Below are positions 1 through 5,910 of a DNA stretch of 6,103 nucleotides, piece by piece; position 1 is the stretch's first letter; each line of letters opens with the position of its first letter. The notes beneath the pieces are model-generated. The model had not been told where the DNA came from, did no database searches, and was given only the letters and a program-made list of their open reading frames with translations. The position numbers and the translations under genes were made by a program. The stretch comes from Deltaproteobacteria bacterium (GTDB lineage: Bacteria; Myxococcota; B64-G9). The stretch covers positions 1 to 6,103 of the forward strand of contig JAUVAM010000270.1 of NCBI GenBank assembly GCA_030591745.1, written 5' to 3'.

Positions 1-2127
1 ATGGCCAAAGAGTACTTCGGCGTGCTGCCGGCGCGTAAGACCGCGGCCGAACCCGGCATTTTAGAACCCGTACAAAAAAGCATGCGGAAGGAAGTCCTGC
101 GCATGCCCACCCAACTGCCCATCATCATCGGTGGATTCAAGACCCCCGCGGCTCGCCATCCAGACATGGCGGTACTGGAAGTCATCGACAGGATGCTGTC
201 TTCCGGGAAGAGCTCCAGGCTGCACCAGGCCCTGGTTCGCCAGCAGCGCCTGGCTGTTTTTTCGGGCTCCTGGAATCAGCGCATGCGCGATCCTGGCTTG
301 TTTCTGATCTTCGCGGGCTTCATGCCCAACCACAAGCCGGAACTAGTCGAAGCGGCCTTGTTGGCCGAGGTAAGCAAGCTTGGGAAAGAGGGACCCACAG
401 CCGCGGAATTGGCCAAGGCCAAGAAACAACTAACAGCCGAATATCAGTTCAAGCTGACCAACATGCAGCGGCTTGGATTCGAGATTGGCGACGCGGAGTT
501 GGTGGAAGGTGACTACAAGGCCTTCCTGGAAGGCGCTGATCCCTATGCCAAGATCGGGGCTGAGGATGTCAAACGGGTGGTGGCCGAACACCTGAACCAG
601 AACAAGCTGACCCTGGCGGTCTTGTTGCCGCCGGAAAGTGGCCAGGCCAAACCTGCGGCCAAACCTGAATCCAAGGCCAGCGACAAGCTCGATCTGGCCA
701 CCTGGCCCACGGCCGAACGTTTCATCAAGCTTGGCAGTCCGCCGGATGCGGCGATCCAGATGCCCAAAGTTACCGAAAAGAAGCTGGACAACGGTTTGAC
801 CCTGCTGGTCATCGAGCGTCATGAACAGCCGGTGGTTTATCTGGACTACGTGATCCGGGGTGGAAAGCAGTTCGATCCGGAGGGCAAGTCAGGTCTGGCC
901 GAGTTGGTGGCCGGCATGATTACCCAGGGCACGGCCAAGCGCACGGCCGATCAGATCGCCACGGCGGTAGACGGCCTGGGTGCCCAATTGAGCGGCTACG
1001 CCGATGACGAACGTTATGGACTTTTTGGCCGCTTTTTGGCTGCTGATTGGGCAGAAGGATTGGATCTCTTCGCCGACGTGCTTTTGCAGCCCAGCTTTCC
1101 GAAAGAGGAACTCGAAAAGATTCGTCCCCAGTACGAGGGTGGTGTTCGCCGCCTGCGTGACCAGCCCACGGCCCTGGCGAGGGAACACCTTAACTACTTG
1201 ATTTACGGTTATGGCCATCCCCGGGGAAGGCCGGTCACCCTGGCCAGCCTCAAGGCCATCGACAGCCCAGGCCTGCTGCAAGCCTACCAATCGGCTTTCA
1301 GGCCGGATGGGGCCATCATCGCGGTGACCGGCGACGTTACACCGGATGCGGTATTGGCTGATCTGGAAAAGAGCTTTGCTTCCTGGAAGACCCAGGCCTC
1401 GGTCCCTGCTTGGCCCGCGACGCCCGGCAAGCAGGATGCCCGCAAGTTGCGATTTGTCGACAAGGCGGATCTGACCCAGGCCACCATGTTTGTGGGTCAC
1501 ATGGGCATTGCTTTGAAAGATCCGGATTATTTCGCTCTCAAGCTGGGCAACTGGATTTTGGGCGGGGGCGGCTTCTCCTCGCGCATGATGAAGAGCATCC
1601 GCTCCAAAGGTGGCAAGACATACGGCGTGGGCTCCTGGGTTTCCACAGGCCTGGAGCCTGGCTCCATCGGTGCCTACACCTTTACTCGCAACTCGGAGAC
1701 AGGCGAGACCTTGAAGATGTTGCTGGATGAAATCAAGCTCATTCGCAAGGACGGCGTGACCGAAGAAGAGTTGCAGAAGGCCAAGAATGCCATGGCGGGC
1801 TCGTATCCGGTCAAGCTACAACCGCCCGGGGCCATGGGTGACGCCATCCTGGACGCGGTTTTTTACGGCTTCGGGCCTGATCGGGTGAAAAACTACAGAA
1901 AGAGCCTCGTGAAGCCCACTTTGGCAGAGGTTAACGCAGCTTTGGCCAAGCACCTGGATCCTGAGAATATGGCCATTGTGGTCGTGGGCAAGGCCGCCGA
2001 GGTGGCGTCTCAGCTCGGCGATTTCGGCAAGATGATCAAGGTGGATTATCTGGAAGCCACAGCCGACGAGGATCGCAAGCCCGCGGCCGAGGTCGAAAAG
2101 AAGCCCACCGGAGACGCCAAACCCTGA
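1..2127 (+). CDS. Tandem M16-family zinc peptidase (insulinase/PqqL-like), 5' end outside window
   Basis: This is the C-terminal 708 residues of a two-unit M16 protein. Residues 1-210 look like the second half (M16_C) of the first unit, with the typical SSRLHQALV stretch at 71-79. A linker rich in Ala, Lys and Pro covers about 213-250. Residues 254-400 form the N-terminal half of a second unit (KKLDNGLTLLVIERHEQPVV at 260-279), and about 430-665 form its C-terminal half, with GGGGFSSRMM at 521-530 and the R534/Y541 pair common in this family. The second unit has no HxxEH zinc motif: the expected site reads GLAELVAGM (298-306). In tandem M16B proteins the active motif is normally in the first unit, so it should lie upstream. 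The ATG at position 1 is therefore probably an internal Met. The protein ends in a charged Lys/Glu/Ala-rich tail (688-708). The likely role is periplasmic or envelope proteolysis. The family call is firm; the substrate is unknown. Confidence 0.9.
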   Translation: MAKEYFGVLPARKTAAEPGILEPVQKSMRKEVLRMPTQLPIIIGGFKTPAARHPDMAVLEVIDRMLSSGKSSRLHQALVRQQRLAVFSGSWNQRMRDPGLFLIFAGFMPNHKPELVEAALLAEVSKLGKEGPTAAELAKAKKQLTAEYQFKLTNMQRLGFEIGDAELVEGDYKAFLEGADPYAKIGAEDVKRVVAEHLNQNKLTLAVLLPPESGQAKPAAKPESKASDKLDLATWPTAERFIKLGSPPDAAIQMPKVTEKKLDNGLTLLVIERHEQPVVYLDYVIRGGKQFDPEGKSGLAELVAGMITQGTAKRTADQIATAVDGLGAQLSGYADDERYGLFGRFLAADWAEGLDLFADVLLQPSFPKEELEKIRPQYEGGVRRLRDQPTALAREHLNYLIYGYGHPRGRPVTLASLKAIDSPGLLQAYQSAFRPDGAIIAVTGDVTPDAVLADLEKSFASWKTQASVPAWPATPGKQDARKLRFVDKADLTQATMFVGHMGIALKDPDYFALKLGNWILGGGGFSSRMMKSIRSKGGKTYGVGSWVSTGLEPGSIGAYTFTRNSETGETLKMLLDEIKLIRKDGVTEEELQKAKNAMAGSYPVKLQPPGAMGDAILDAVFYGFGPDRVKNYRKSLVKPTLAEVNAALAKHLDPENMAIVVVGKAAEVASQLGDFGKMIKVDYLEATADEDRKPAAEVEKKPTGDAKP
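2110..2126 (+). promoter_or_regulatory. Possible Shine-Dalgarno plus CTG start for plsY
   Basis: GGAG at 2110-2113 lies 10 nt before an in-frame CTG at 2124-2126, which overlaps the TGA stop of the peptidase gene (2125-2127) as CTGA. This copies the layout of a common ATGA coupled start and would add eight residues (L-N-P-V-L-T-S-S) to PlsY. No good Shine-Dalgarno precedes the TTG at 2148. CTG starts are rare, so this stays tentative. Confidence 0.35.
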
Positions 2128-2147
2128 ATCCCGTCCTGACAAGCTCC

Positions 2148-2750
2148 TTGGCCGTCATCGCGGCCTATTTGCTGGGCTCGGTCAATTTTTCCCTGGCCGC
2201 GGCCAGCCTGGCAGGTCGAACAGCCGAGCTGCGCGCCTCGGGCTCAGGCAATCCCGGAGCCTCAAACGTGATGCGCGCCATGGGGCTGCGTTGGGCCATC
2301 CCCGTACTGCTATTAGACGTCGGCAGGGGCGCAGGGGTGGCCCTGGCCGCCACAACCTTCATCCAGGGCCCTTGGCAACCCTACGCGGTCTGCCTGAGCC
2401 TGATCCTGGGCAACCTTTTCCCCCTCTTTCACAAATTCCAAGGAGGCAAGGGCATTGCCAACAGCCTGGGCGTCTTTTTAGGCCTGGACTGGCTGGTGGC
2501 CCTCTCATCCTGCGCCATCTGGTTCGCAGTGGCCCTCCCAAGCCGCTACGCTTCGGCAGGCTCCCTGGCCATGATGCTAGCCATACCCATCGGTCTCCAT
2601 CTCCACGGAGCCCCCACCCAAGCCACAGCCTTCGGCGCCGTCATCTTCGTATTGACCCTCTTCACCCACAGAAGCAACATCAGCCGCCTCCTAAAAGGCC
2701 AAGAAAAACGCCTAAATAGTGGGACTCCCAACGGGGTGCCAGGCGAATAG
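2148..2750 (+). CDS. plsY: Acyl-phosphate:glycerol-3-phosphate acyltransferase PlsY
   Basis: PlsY is an inner-membrane enzyme that moves an acyl group from acyl-phosphate (made by PlsX) to glycerol-3-phosphate, giving lysophosphatidic acid, the first step of phospholipid synthesis. All three family motifs are visible: GSGNPGASN at 32-40, FQGGKG at 97-102, and HRSNISR at 174-180. The stretch LLLDVGRG (54-61) matches the conserved LDxxKG segment with Lys replaced by Arg. Most of the chain is hydrophobic and fits a multi-pass membrane protein, and 200 residues is a normal length. The start is TTG at 2148, since no ATG or GTG fits; a CTG at 2124 overlapping the upstream stop is an alternative. 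The last ten residues (SGTPNGVPGE) and the TAG stop come from an interspersed repeat, so the native C-terminus probably ended near RLN at 188-190. It lies 20 bp after the peptidase gene and may share its transcript. Confidence 0.93.
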   Translation: MAVIAAYLLGSVNFSLAAASLAGRTAELRASGSGNPGASNVMRAMGLRWAIPVLLLDVGRGAGVALAATTFIQGPWQPYAVCLSLILGNLFPLFHKFQGGKGIANSLGVFLGLDWLVALSSCAIWFAVALPSRYASAGSLAMMLAIPIGLHLHGAPTQATAFGAVIFVLTLFTHRSNISRLLKGQEKRLNSGTPNGVPGE

Positions 2751-2770
2751 TTGGGCGAATAGTTGGGGAG
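2711..2770 (+). repeat. Interspersed repeat, copy A, overlapping the end of plsY
   Basis: This copy contains the exact 20-mer GGTGCCAGGCGAATAGTTGG at 2735-2754. The match to copy B extends to 25 bases (2731-2755 against 4051-4075). GGCGAATAGTTG is tandemly doubled at 2742-2753 and 2754-2765. The left edge has ATAGTGGGA at 2716-2724, also present in the diverged copy at 5829-5837, so this location may join two repeat subtypes. The element supplies the last ten codons and the TAG stop of plsY. No transposase is nearby. It resembles the short repeats scattered by REP-associated transposases, but that link is inference. Confidence 0.85.
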
Positions 2771-2807
2771 TGGACGGCAGGGGAGGATTGTTCTATCCTG
2801 GAATAGC

Positions 2808-3482
2808 ATGAGAACGACGGCTCCCATCTGTCTGATCTGTTTCCTGTTGCTGGGTGGCCTTCCTGCCAAAGCGACGGGTGAAGACCTGCCCACCTTTGGC
2901 GGGCTGCGCCTTTCCTTGGGCACGGGCTTGTCCCTCTTTCCATACGCCACGGGCCAGCCGGGCAGTCTGCAACGTCAGATCGAGGCTGTGGGCATGGAGA
3001 TGCCGCTCTTCGGCGGCATCTTCGATCTGACGGTGGAATGCGAATTGCTGGGCTGGCTGGTGCTGGGTGCCGAATTCGACTACCACATCCACAGTGGGGG
3101 AAGCGCAGACGGATACAGTTCCGGCATCCGCATAAACCCGGACTTGTCCCCCGAACTGAGCTACGAGTTCCATCGCCTGTTGGGCATGGCCTTCGTGCAG
3201 GGCAACTTCATGGGCCGGCACAATGTGGGTGATTTCGAGATGGGCATTCGCATAGCGGTGGGTGTCGGCGGGCTCATCTGGAGCATGCGGGGCGAGAACG
3301 AGATGGGGCGTATCGTGGAATTTCGCCCCGGCCTGGTGGTGGGCAGCGTGCTGGGGGACTGGACCCTTCACGGGCACATCGCCTTCCCCCTGCAATGGAT
3401 CCGGGATGTGGGTCCCTATGAATTGGACTACACGGGCTTGACCGCCACCGTGTTTGAGATAAAGGTGGGCTACCGATTATGA
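2808..3482 (+). CDS. Exported protein, probable outer-membrane beta-barrel
   Basis: This 224-residue protein is not recognised as a named family. The start is ATG 2808, chosen because it opens a clear signal peptide: MRT, then a hydrophobic core at about 5-18, then a likely signal peptidase I site after A-K-A (20-22). The open frame reaches back to a TTG at 2763 inside the upstream repeat, which would bury the signal. A GGGGAGGA purine run (2780-2787) is the best ribosome-site candidate but lies about 20 nt from the ATG, so initiation may be weak. The mature chain is rich in Gly and in alternating polar/hydrophobic segments, for example GLRLSLGTGLSLF, FDLTVECELLGWLVLGAEF and MGIRIAVGVGG. It ends in EIKVGYRL, which resembles a terminal barrel strand, although the last residue is Leu rather than the usual Phe or Trp. 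It overlaps the next gene by 4 bp, so the two are probably co-translated. Confidence 0.8.
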   Translation: MRTTAPICLICFLLLGGLPAKATGEDLPTFGGLRLSLGTGLSLFPYATGQPGSLQRQIEAVGMEMPLFGGIFDLTVECELLGWLVLGAEFDYHIHSGGSADGYSSGIRINPDLSPELSYEFHRLLGMAFVQGNFMGRHNVGDFEMGIRIAVGVGGLIWSMRGENEMGRIVEFRPGLVVGSVLGDWTLHGHIAFPLQWIRDVGPYELDYTGLTATVFEIKVGYRL

Positions 3483-4027
3483 GATGGCTGACGTTGTCCC
3501 AGGCCCTGTCGGGTCTGCTGCTGCTTTCGGCCTGTCCTTGTGACAGGGGCCAGTCGGAGGTCTTCCACGAGGATTTCGAGTCCTGGTGCGAGGGGGTGCC
3601 CTGTGGCTGGGAGCTTGCGGCGGGGCAGGTGGAGCGGAGCACCAGCTACCACGCCGGTGAGCATGGAGCCCAACTCAGCGGGGGGGCCCGCCTTCTGGTG
3701 GAACTGGACGGGGTGTTGCTGGCCGCCACCGAAGATCCGGATTACCTGATCTTCATGATCCGCTGCGATCTCGAGGCTGGCCTGCGCTTCACCCTTGAGG
3801 TGGAGGGCGAGGGGGGATCCTATCCCCTCGTGGTGGAGTTGCCGGTCGGCGCGGGCTTCGGTTCGGAGATCATGCAAATGAGTGGACTGGAACTTCCAGC
3901 CCGGGAGGGGGAGCCGCCGCCGGCCCAGCCGGTCCTGCGCCTGGATTTGGAGCAGTGGGGCGAGGGCTCCTGCTTCATCGACGAGTTGCGCGTGCTCTCC
4001 GGCAACTATGTCCGCTGCATGGGTTAG
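3479..4027 (+). CDS. Small lipoprotein with possible jelly-roll (carbohydrate-binding-like) domain
   Basis: This 182-residue protein has a lipoprotein signal peptide: MRW, a hydrophobic core, and lipobox LSAC at 16-19 with Cys19 as the predicted lipidated residue. The start ATG at 3479 overlaps the previous stop as ATGA, with AAGGTGG at 3462-3468 as a plausible ribosome site. After the anchor come EDFESW at 31-36, GWEL at 43-46 and a late SCFIDELRV at 164-172. This order (opening aspartate-phenylalanine strand, closing Ile-Asp-x-Leu/Val strand) is typical of jelly-roll domains such as carbohydrate-binding modules or MAM-like folds in secreted proteins. I cannot assign a family. Cysteines at 37, 42, 96, 165 and 180 could form disulfides. 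Overlap with the preceding probable barrel gene suggests a two-protein envelope unit. Repeat copy B starts directly after the stop. Confidence 0.8.
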   Translation: MRWLTLSQALSGLLLLSACPCDRGQSEVFHEDFESWCEGVPCGWELAAGQVERSTSYHAGEHGAQLSGGARLLVELDGVLLAATEDPDYLIFMIRCDLEAGLRFTLEVEGEGGSYPLVVELPVGAGFGSEIMQMSGLELPAREGEPPPAQPVLRLDLEQWGEGSCFIDELRVLSGNYVRCMG

Positions 4028-4056
4028 CCCGGGGACGGGGTGCCCCCGGGACGGGG
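4028..4056 (+). other. GC hairpin and overlapping G-quadruplex motif in the convergent gap
   Basis: CCCGGGG at 4028-4034 is perfectly complementary to CCCCGGG at 4044-4050, giving a 7-bp stem with a 9-nt loop. The same bases form four G-runs (4031-4034, 4037-4040, 4048-4050, 4053-4056) with loops of 2, 7 and 2 nt, which fits the canonical G3+N1-7 rule. It lies between the ends of convergent genes and may slow or end transcription, but no T-tract follows, so it is not a standard intrinsic terminator. Confidence 0.45.
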
Positions 4057-4076
4057 TGCCAGGCGAATAGTTGGGG
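4029..4076 (+). repeat. Interspersed repeat, copy B, between convergent genes
   Basis: The exact 20-mer shared by all copies lies at 4055-4074. Upstream of it a 16-bp unit is tandemly doubled with one mismatch: CCGGGGACGGGGTGCC at 4029-4044 and CCCGGGACGGGGTGCC at 4045-4060. The element fills almost the whole gap between the lipoprotein stop (4027) and the end of the minus-strand gene (4079). It is in the same orientation as the other copies. Confidence 0.85.
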
Positions 4077-4078
4077 CT

Positions 4079-5770
4079 CTAGAAGACCGCGATTCTTGAG
4101 CAGCAGCATTGGATGAAAGGCCGACCCGCCTCTGCGCAAGCGTTGAAGGACACATCGCAGGAGGAGAGAGGGGTCCAATCGTCGTTCGTCGGCCATTGCT
4201 GTGTTGGAAAACATCGGCCGACTAGTGTTTGGCCTTCTACGATGCACAAGGCCTCGCAGTCCTCCGTCGGTTCCATGTAGTCGCGGCAGTACTCCGTGCA
4301 ATTGGTGGCTGGCACTGCTCCCGAGTCGAAGGTGGGCCACAAATCGACGATGGTATGGCTCGTGACCAGGCTTTGTCGCATCACGTTCAGATCGGCGTCG
4401 AGATAGTCGACCTTTTTCTCCAGGACCTGATTGTCATTGGGAAAGTAGTACAGGGCCTCGATGTCCGCGACCGGTTCGTCGAACACCACCAGGAACCGGT
4501 CGAACCAGTTGTGCTGGCCGTCAACGAAGGCGAGCCGGAAAGGATCTTCCACCAGACGATGTTCCTGTCCCAGCTGAAAACTCGCCCGCACCAGGGCCGT
4601 GGGACAGGCATGGATGCACTCATCGGACGAGTAATAGCGTTCCTCCAGCACGAGATCAGCACCATCAGCGGTTTGGACCCGGTGGAGGACAGGCAGGTAG
4701 AGGTCATGGCGGCAAGTGAGAAAATACCAGCGCTCAAATTCCTCACGGTCCACGGTGAGTTCGAGCGTGCTGTCGGGATAGGTGAGGGGTGGTGAGAGGT
4801 AAAGCTCGTCGAAGATCCTCAGACGATCATCCGGGGCGCTCGGGTCGAATTCGATCTTGTAGGTGAGCGTGTAGCTCATGGTGCCGTCCGAGAAGGTCTG
4901 GACGAACTCGTATTCGTCCCGGTCGGCCAAGGAGATTAGCGTGAAGTATCCGCTGGTTAGGGTATCAAGAAGCACACGGTCGGGCCCGAACTCGACCGAG
5001 GCTATCCAGTCACGCTCGAAGGAGGGTTCGTTTTTGGGCAAGGAAACCACACCGTCGCGGAAAGTGACCCGCATCCTGGTCTGGTAAGCACCAAATACGT
5101 CCCAGCTCGAGCTCTTGTCAGTGCATACTCGCGTGCCGGCCGGGATCACCAGGGCGTAGTCCTCGCCCAGGTCGAGGCAGACGCCCTGAACACAGCCGTC
5201 GGGGCATGTCCGTTCCGACCGCTCATAGTCACAACGACCGCTGCTCGCTTCGCAGGTGCCAGCCGAATCGTATTCCTCGACGGTGGAGTCATCAAGGCAT
5301 CTAGCGGGAGGCGGATCGTCACAGACGACACCCTCGCACAGGTCTTCGCCAACGCAGCGATTATCCTCACATCCCGTCGAGCATGCCCGGTCAGTGAAGC
5401 CATAGTCACAAATGCCGTCGGCCTGGCCGCAAACCCCCCAAGTCTCGAAAATCCTAAGCGTCAACGCGTCGACGCACTGATTGTCCGGCGGCTCATCACA
5501 GACCACGCCAGCGCAGGGGTCAACGGAATCGCAGCGCCCCTCCAAGCAGCCCTGATCGCACACAATATCGCTATGTCCGTACACGCAGGCGTCGGTGTCC
5601 GGGTCGCAGGAGCCCTGCGAGTCGTAAGTTCTGAGGGTGTCGGCGTCGGCGCAAATGTTTGCTGGCGGCTGCACGCATTCGGTGTCGATGCAGTCCAAAT
5701 CGTCTCCGTCCGTACATCCGATCACCATCAACAAGGCCAGGAGACAGGTCATCACATTGGAAAATCTCAT
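4079..5770 (-). CDS. Large surface lipoprotein with three 8-cysteine repeats
   Basis: This 563-residue protein is of unknown function. The start is the ATG whose first base is 5770, because a perfect AGGAGG (5782-5777) sits 6 nt before it; the longer start at 5785 would contain that ribosome site within its own codons. The signal peptide ends in lipobox VIGC (16-19), with Cys19 predicted to be lipidated. Residues 27-198 hold three cysteine-rich repeats of exactly 59 residues period. Residues 205-480 form a domain I do not recognise. It is rich in acidic and aromatic residues, with likely beta strands and few cysteines (216, 353, 385, 389). The last 73 residues carry ten cysteines (491, 495, 505, 509, 520, 538, 545 and 555-557). 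The overall style matches cell-surface proteins of Myxococcota and relatives, in which repeats of the form CxGVxCxxPPxxxC are common. It is probably disulfide-bonded and exposed at the outer membrane. The stop codon lies 2 bp beyond repeat copy B. Confidence 0.9.
   Translation of the reverse strand: MRFSNVMTCLLALLMVIGCTDGDDLDCIDTECVQPPANICADADTLRTYDSQGSCDPDTDACVYGHSDIVCDQGCLEGRCDSVDPCAGVVCDEPPDNQCVDALTLRIFETWGVCGQADGICDYGFTDRACSTGCEDNRCVGEDLCEGVVCDDPPPARCLDDSTVEEYDSAGTCEASSGRCDYERSERTCPDGCVQGVCLDLGEDYALVIPAGTRVCTDKSSSWDVFGAYQTRMRVTFRDGVVSLPKNEPSFERDWIASVEFGPDRVLLDTLTSGYFTLISLADRDEYEFVQTFSDGTMSYTLTYKIEFDPSAPDDRLRIFDELYLSPPLTYPDSTLELTVDREEFERWYFLTCRHDLYLPVLHRVQTADGADLVLEERYYSSDECIHACPTALVRASFQLGQEHRLVEDPFRLAFVDGQHNWFDRFLVVFDEPVADIEALYYFPNDNQVLEKKVDYLDADLNVMRQSLVTSHTIVDLWPTFDSGAVPATNCTEYCRDYMEPTEDCEALCIVEGQTLVGRCFPTQQWPTNDDWTPLSSCDVSFNACAEAGRPFIQCCCSRIAVF
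5177..5692 (-). repeat. Three 59-residue, 8-cysteine protein repeats inside the lipoprotein
   Basis: Repeat 1 covers residues 27-80, repeat 2 covers 86-139, and repeat 3 covers 145-198 (genome 5692-5531, 5515-5354, 5338-5177). All three share the identical cysteine spacing C-x4-C-x7-C-x14-C-x6-C-x8-C-x3-C-x4-C. Shared residues include PP after the second Cys, T-L/V-x-x-Y/F-x-x-x-G-x-C in the middle, C-x-Y after the fifth Cys, and GC-x4-C at the end. Repeats 2 and 3 also share C-x-GVVCD. An even number of cysteines per unit fits four internal disulfides. Confidence 0.9.
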
Positions 5771-5776
5771 AGCTTT

Positions 5777-5782
5777 CCTCCT
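5777..5782 (-). promoter_or_regulatory. Strong Shine-Dalgarno that fixes the lipoprotein start
   Basis: The minus strand reads ATGAGGAGGAAAGCTATGAG. AGGAGG is followed by six bases and then the ATG at 5770. The upstream ATG (5785) overlaps the site and has no purine-rich site of its own at the right distance, so the downstream ATG is preferred. Confidence 0.85.
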
Positions 5783-5794
5783 CATAATCGTCTC

Positions 5795-5838
5795 GCCTTC
5801 AAGGTGCCGCCTTCAAGGTGCCAGCCACATAGTGGGAG
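5795..5838 (+). repeat. Tandem 14-mer and diverged repeat copy in the lipoprotein leader
   Basis: GCCTTCAAGGTGCC occurs twice back to back at 5795-5808 and 5809-5822. The second copy runs into GGTGCCAGCCACATAGTGGG (5817-5836), which matches the main 20-mer at 16 of 20 positions. ATAGTGGGA (5829-5837) recurs at 2716-2724 in copy A. The element would lie in the 5' untranslated region of the lipoprotein gene. Confidence 0.75.
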
Positions 5839-5844
5839 GGTGGA

Positions 5845-5853
5845 ATCATAACA
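5845..5853 (-). promoter_or_regulatory. Possible extended -10 promoter for the lipoprotein gene
   Basis: The minus strand reads TGTTATGAT, a TGn extended -10 with the hexamer TATGAT. It lies about 75 bp upstream of the ATG, between two repeat copies. No convincing -35 hexamer is visible at the usual distance. If used, the leader RNA would contain the tandem 14-mers. The evidence is a single short motif. Confidence 0.3.
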
Positions 5854-5868
5854 CAGGCTGCAAATCGA

Positions 5869-5890
5869 GGTGCCAGGCGAATAGTTGGAG
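5869..5890 (+). repeat. Interspersed repeat, copy C
   Basis: The exact 20-mer GGTGCCAGGCGAATAGTTGG lies at 5869-5888, followed by AG. It has the same orientation as copies A and B, but the sequence to its left differs (TCGA in place of ACGG). It sits 22 bp beyond the stop of the rightmost minus-strand gene. Confidence 0.85.
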
Positions 5891-5910
5891 GCTGAACTGG
5901 CAAGGCCCCT

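Noticed and set aside
889..1500. 203-residue open frame on the minus strand
   Set aside because: It is antisense to the M16 peptidase coding region, with no signal, motif or ribosome site.
2763..2807. TTG start at 2763 for the barrel-like gene
   Set aside because: It lies inside repeat copy A and would put 15 unrelated residues before a good signal peptide that begins at ATG 2808.
4029..4078. Standard rho-independent terminator
   Set aside because: A GC stem is present but no run of T follows on either strand.
4229..4795. 188-residue open frame on the + strand
   Set aside because: It lies fully inside the Cys-repeat lipoprotein gene on the opposite strand, whose signal peptide, ribosome site and domain layout are clear; this frame has none of these.
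5771..5785. Longer start (ATG at 5785) for the lipoprotein
   Set aside because: These codons contain the AGGAGG ribosome site for the next ATG, which begins a standard lipoprotein signal peptide.
2711..5890. CRISPR array
   Set aside because: The copies are more than 1 kb apart, separated by genes, with no regular spacers or cas genes.
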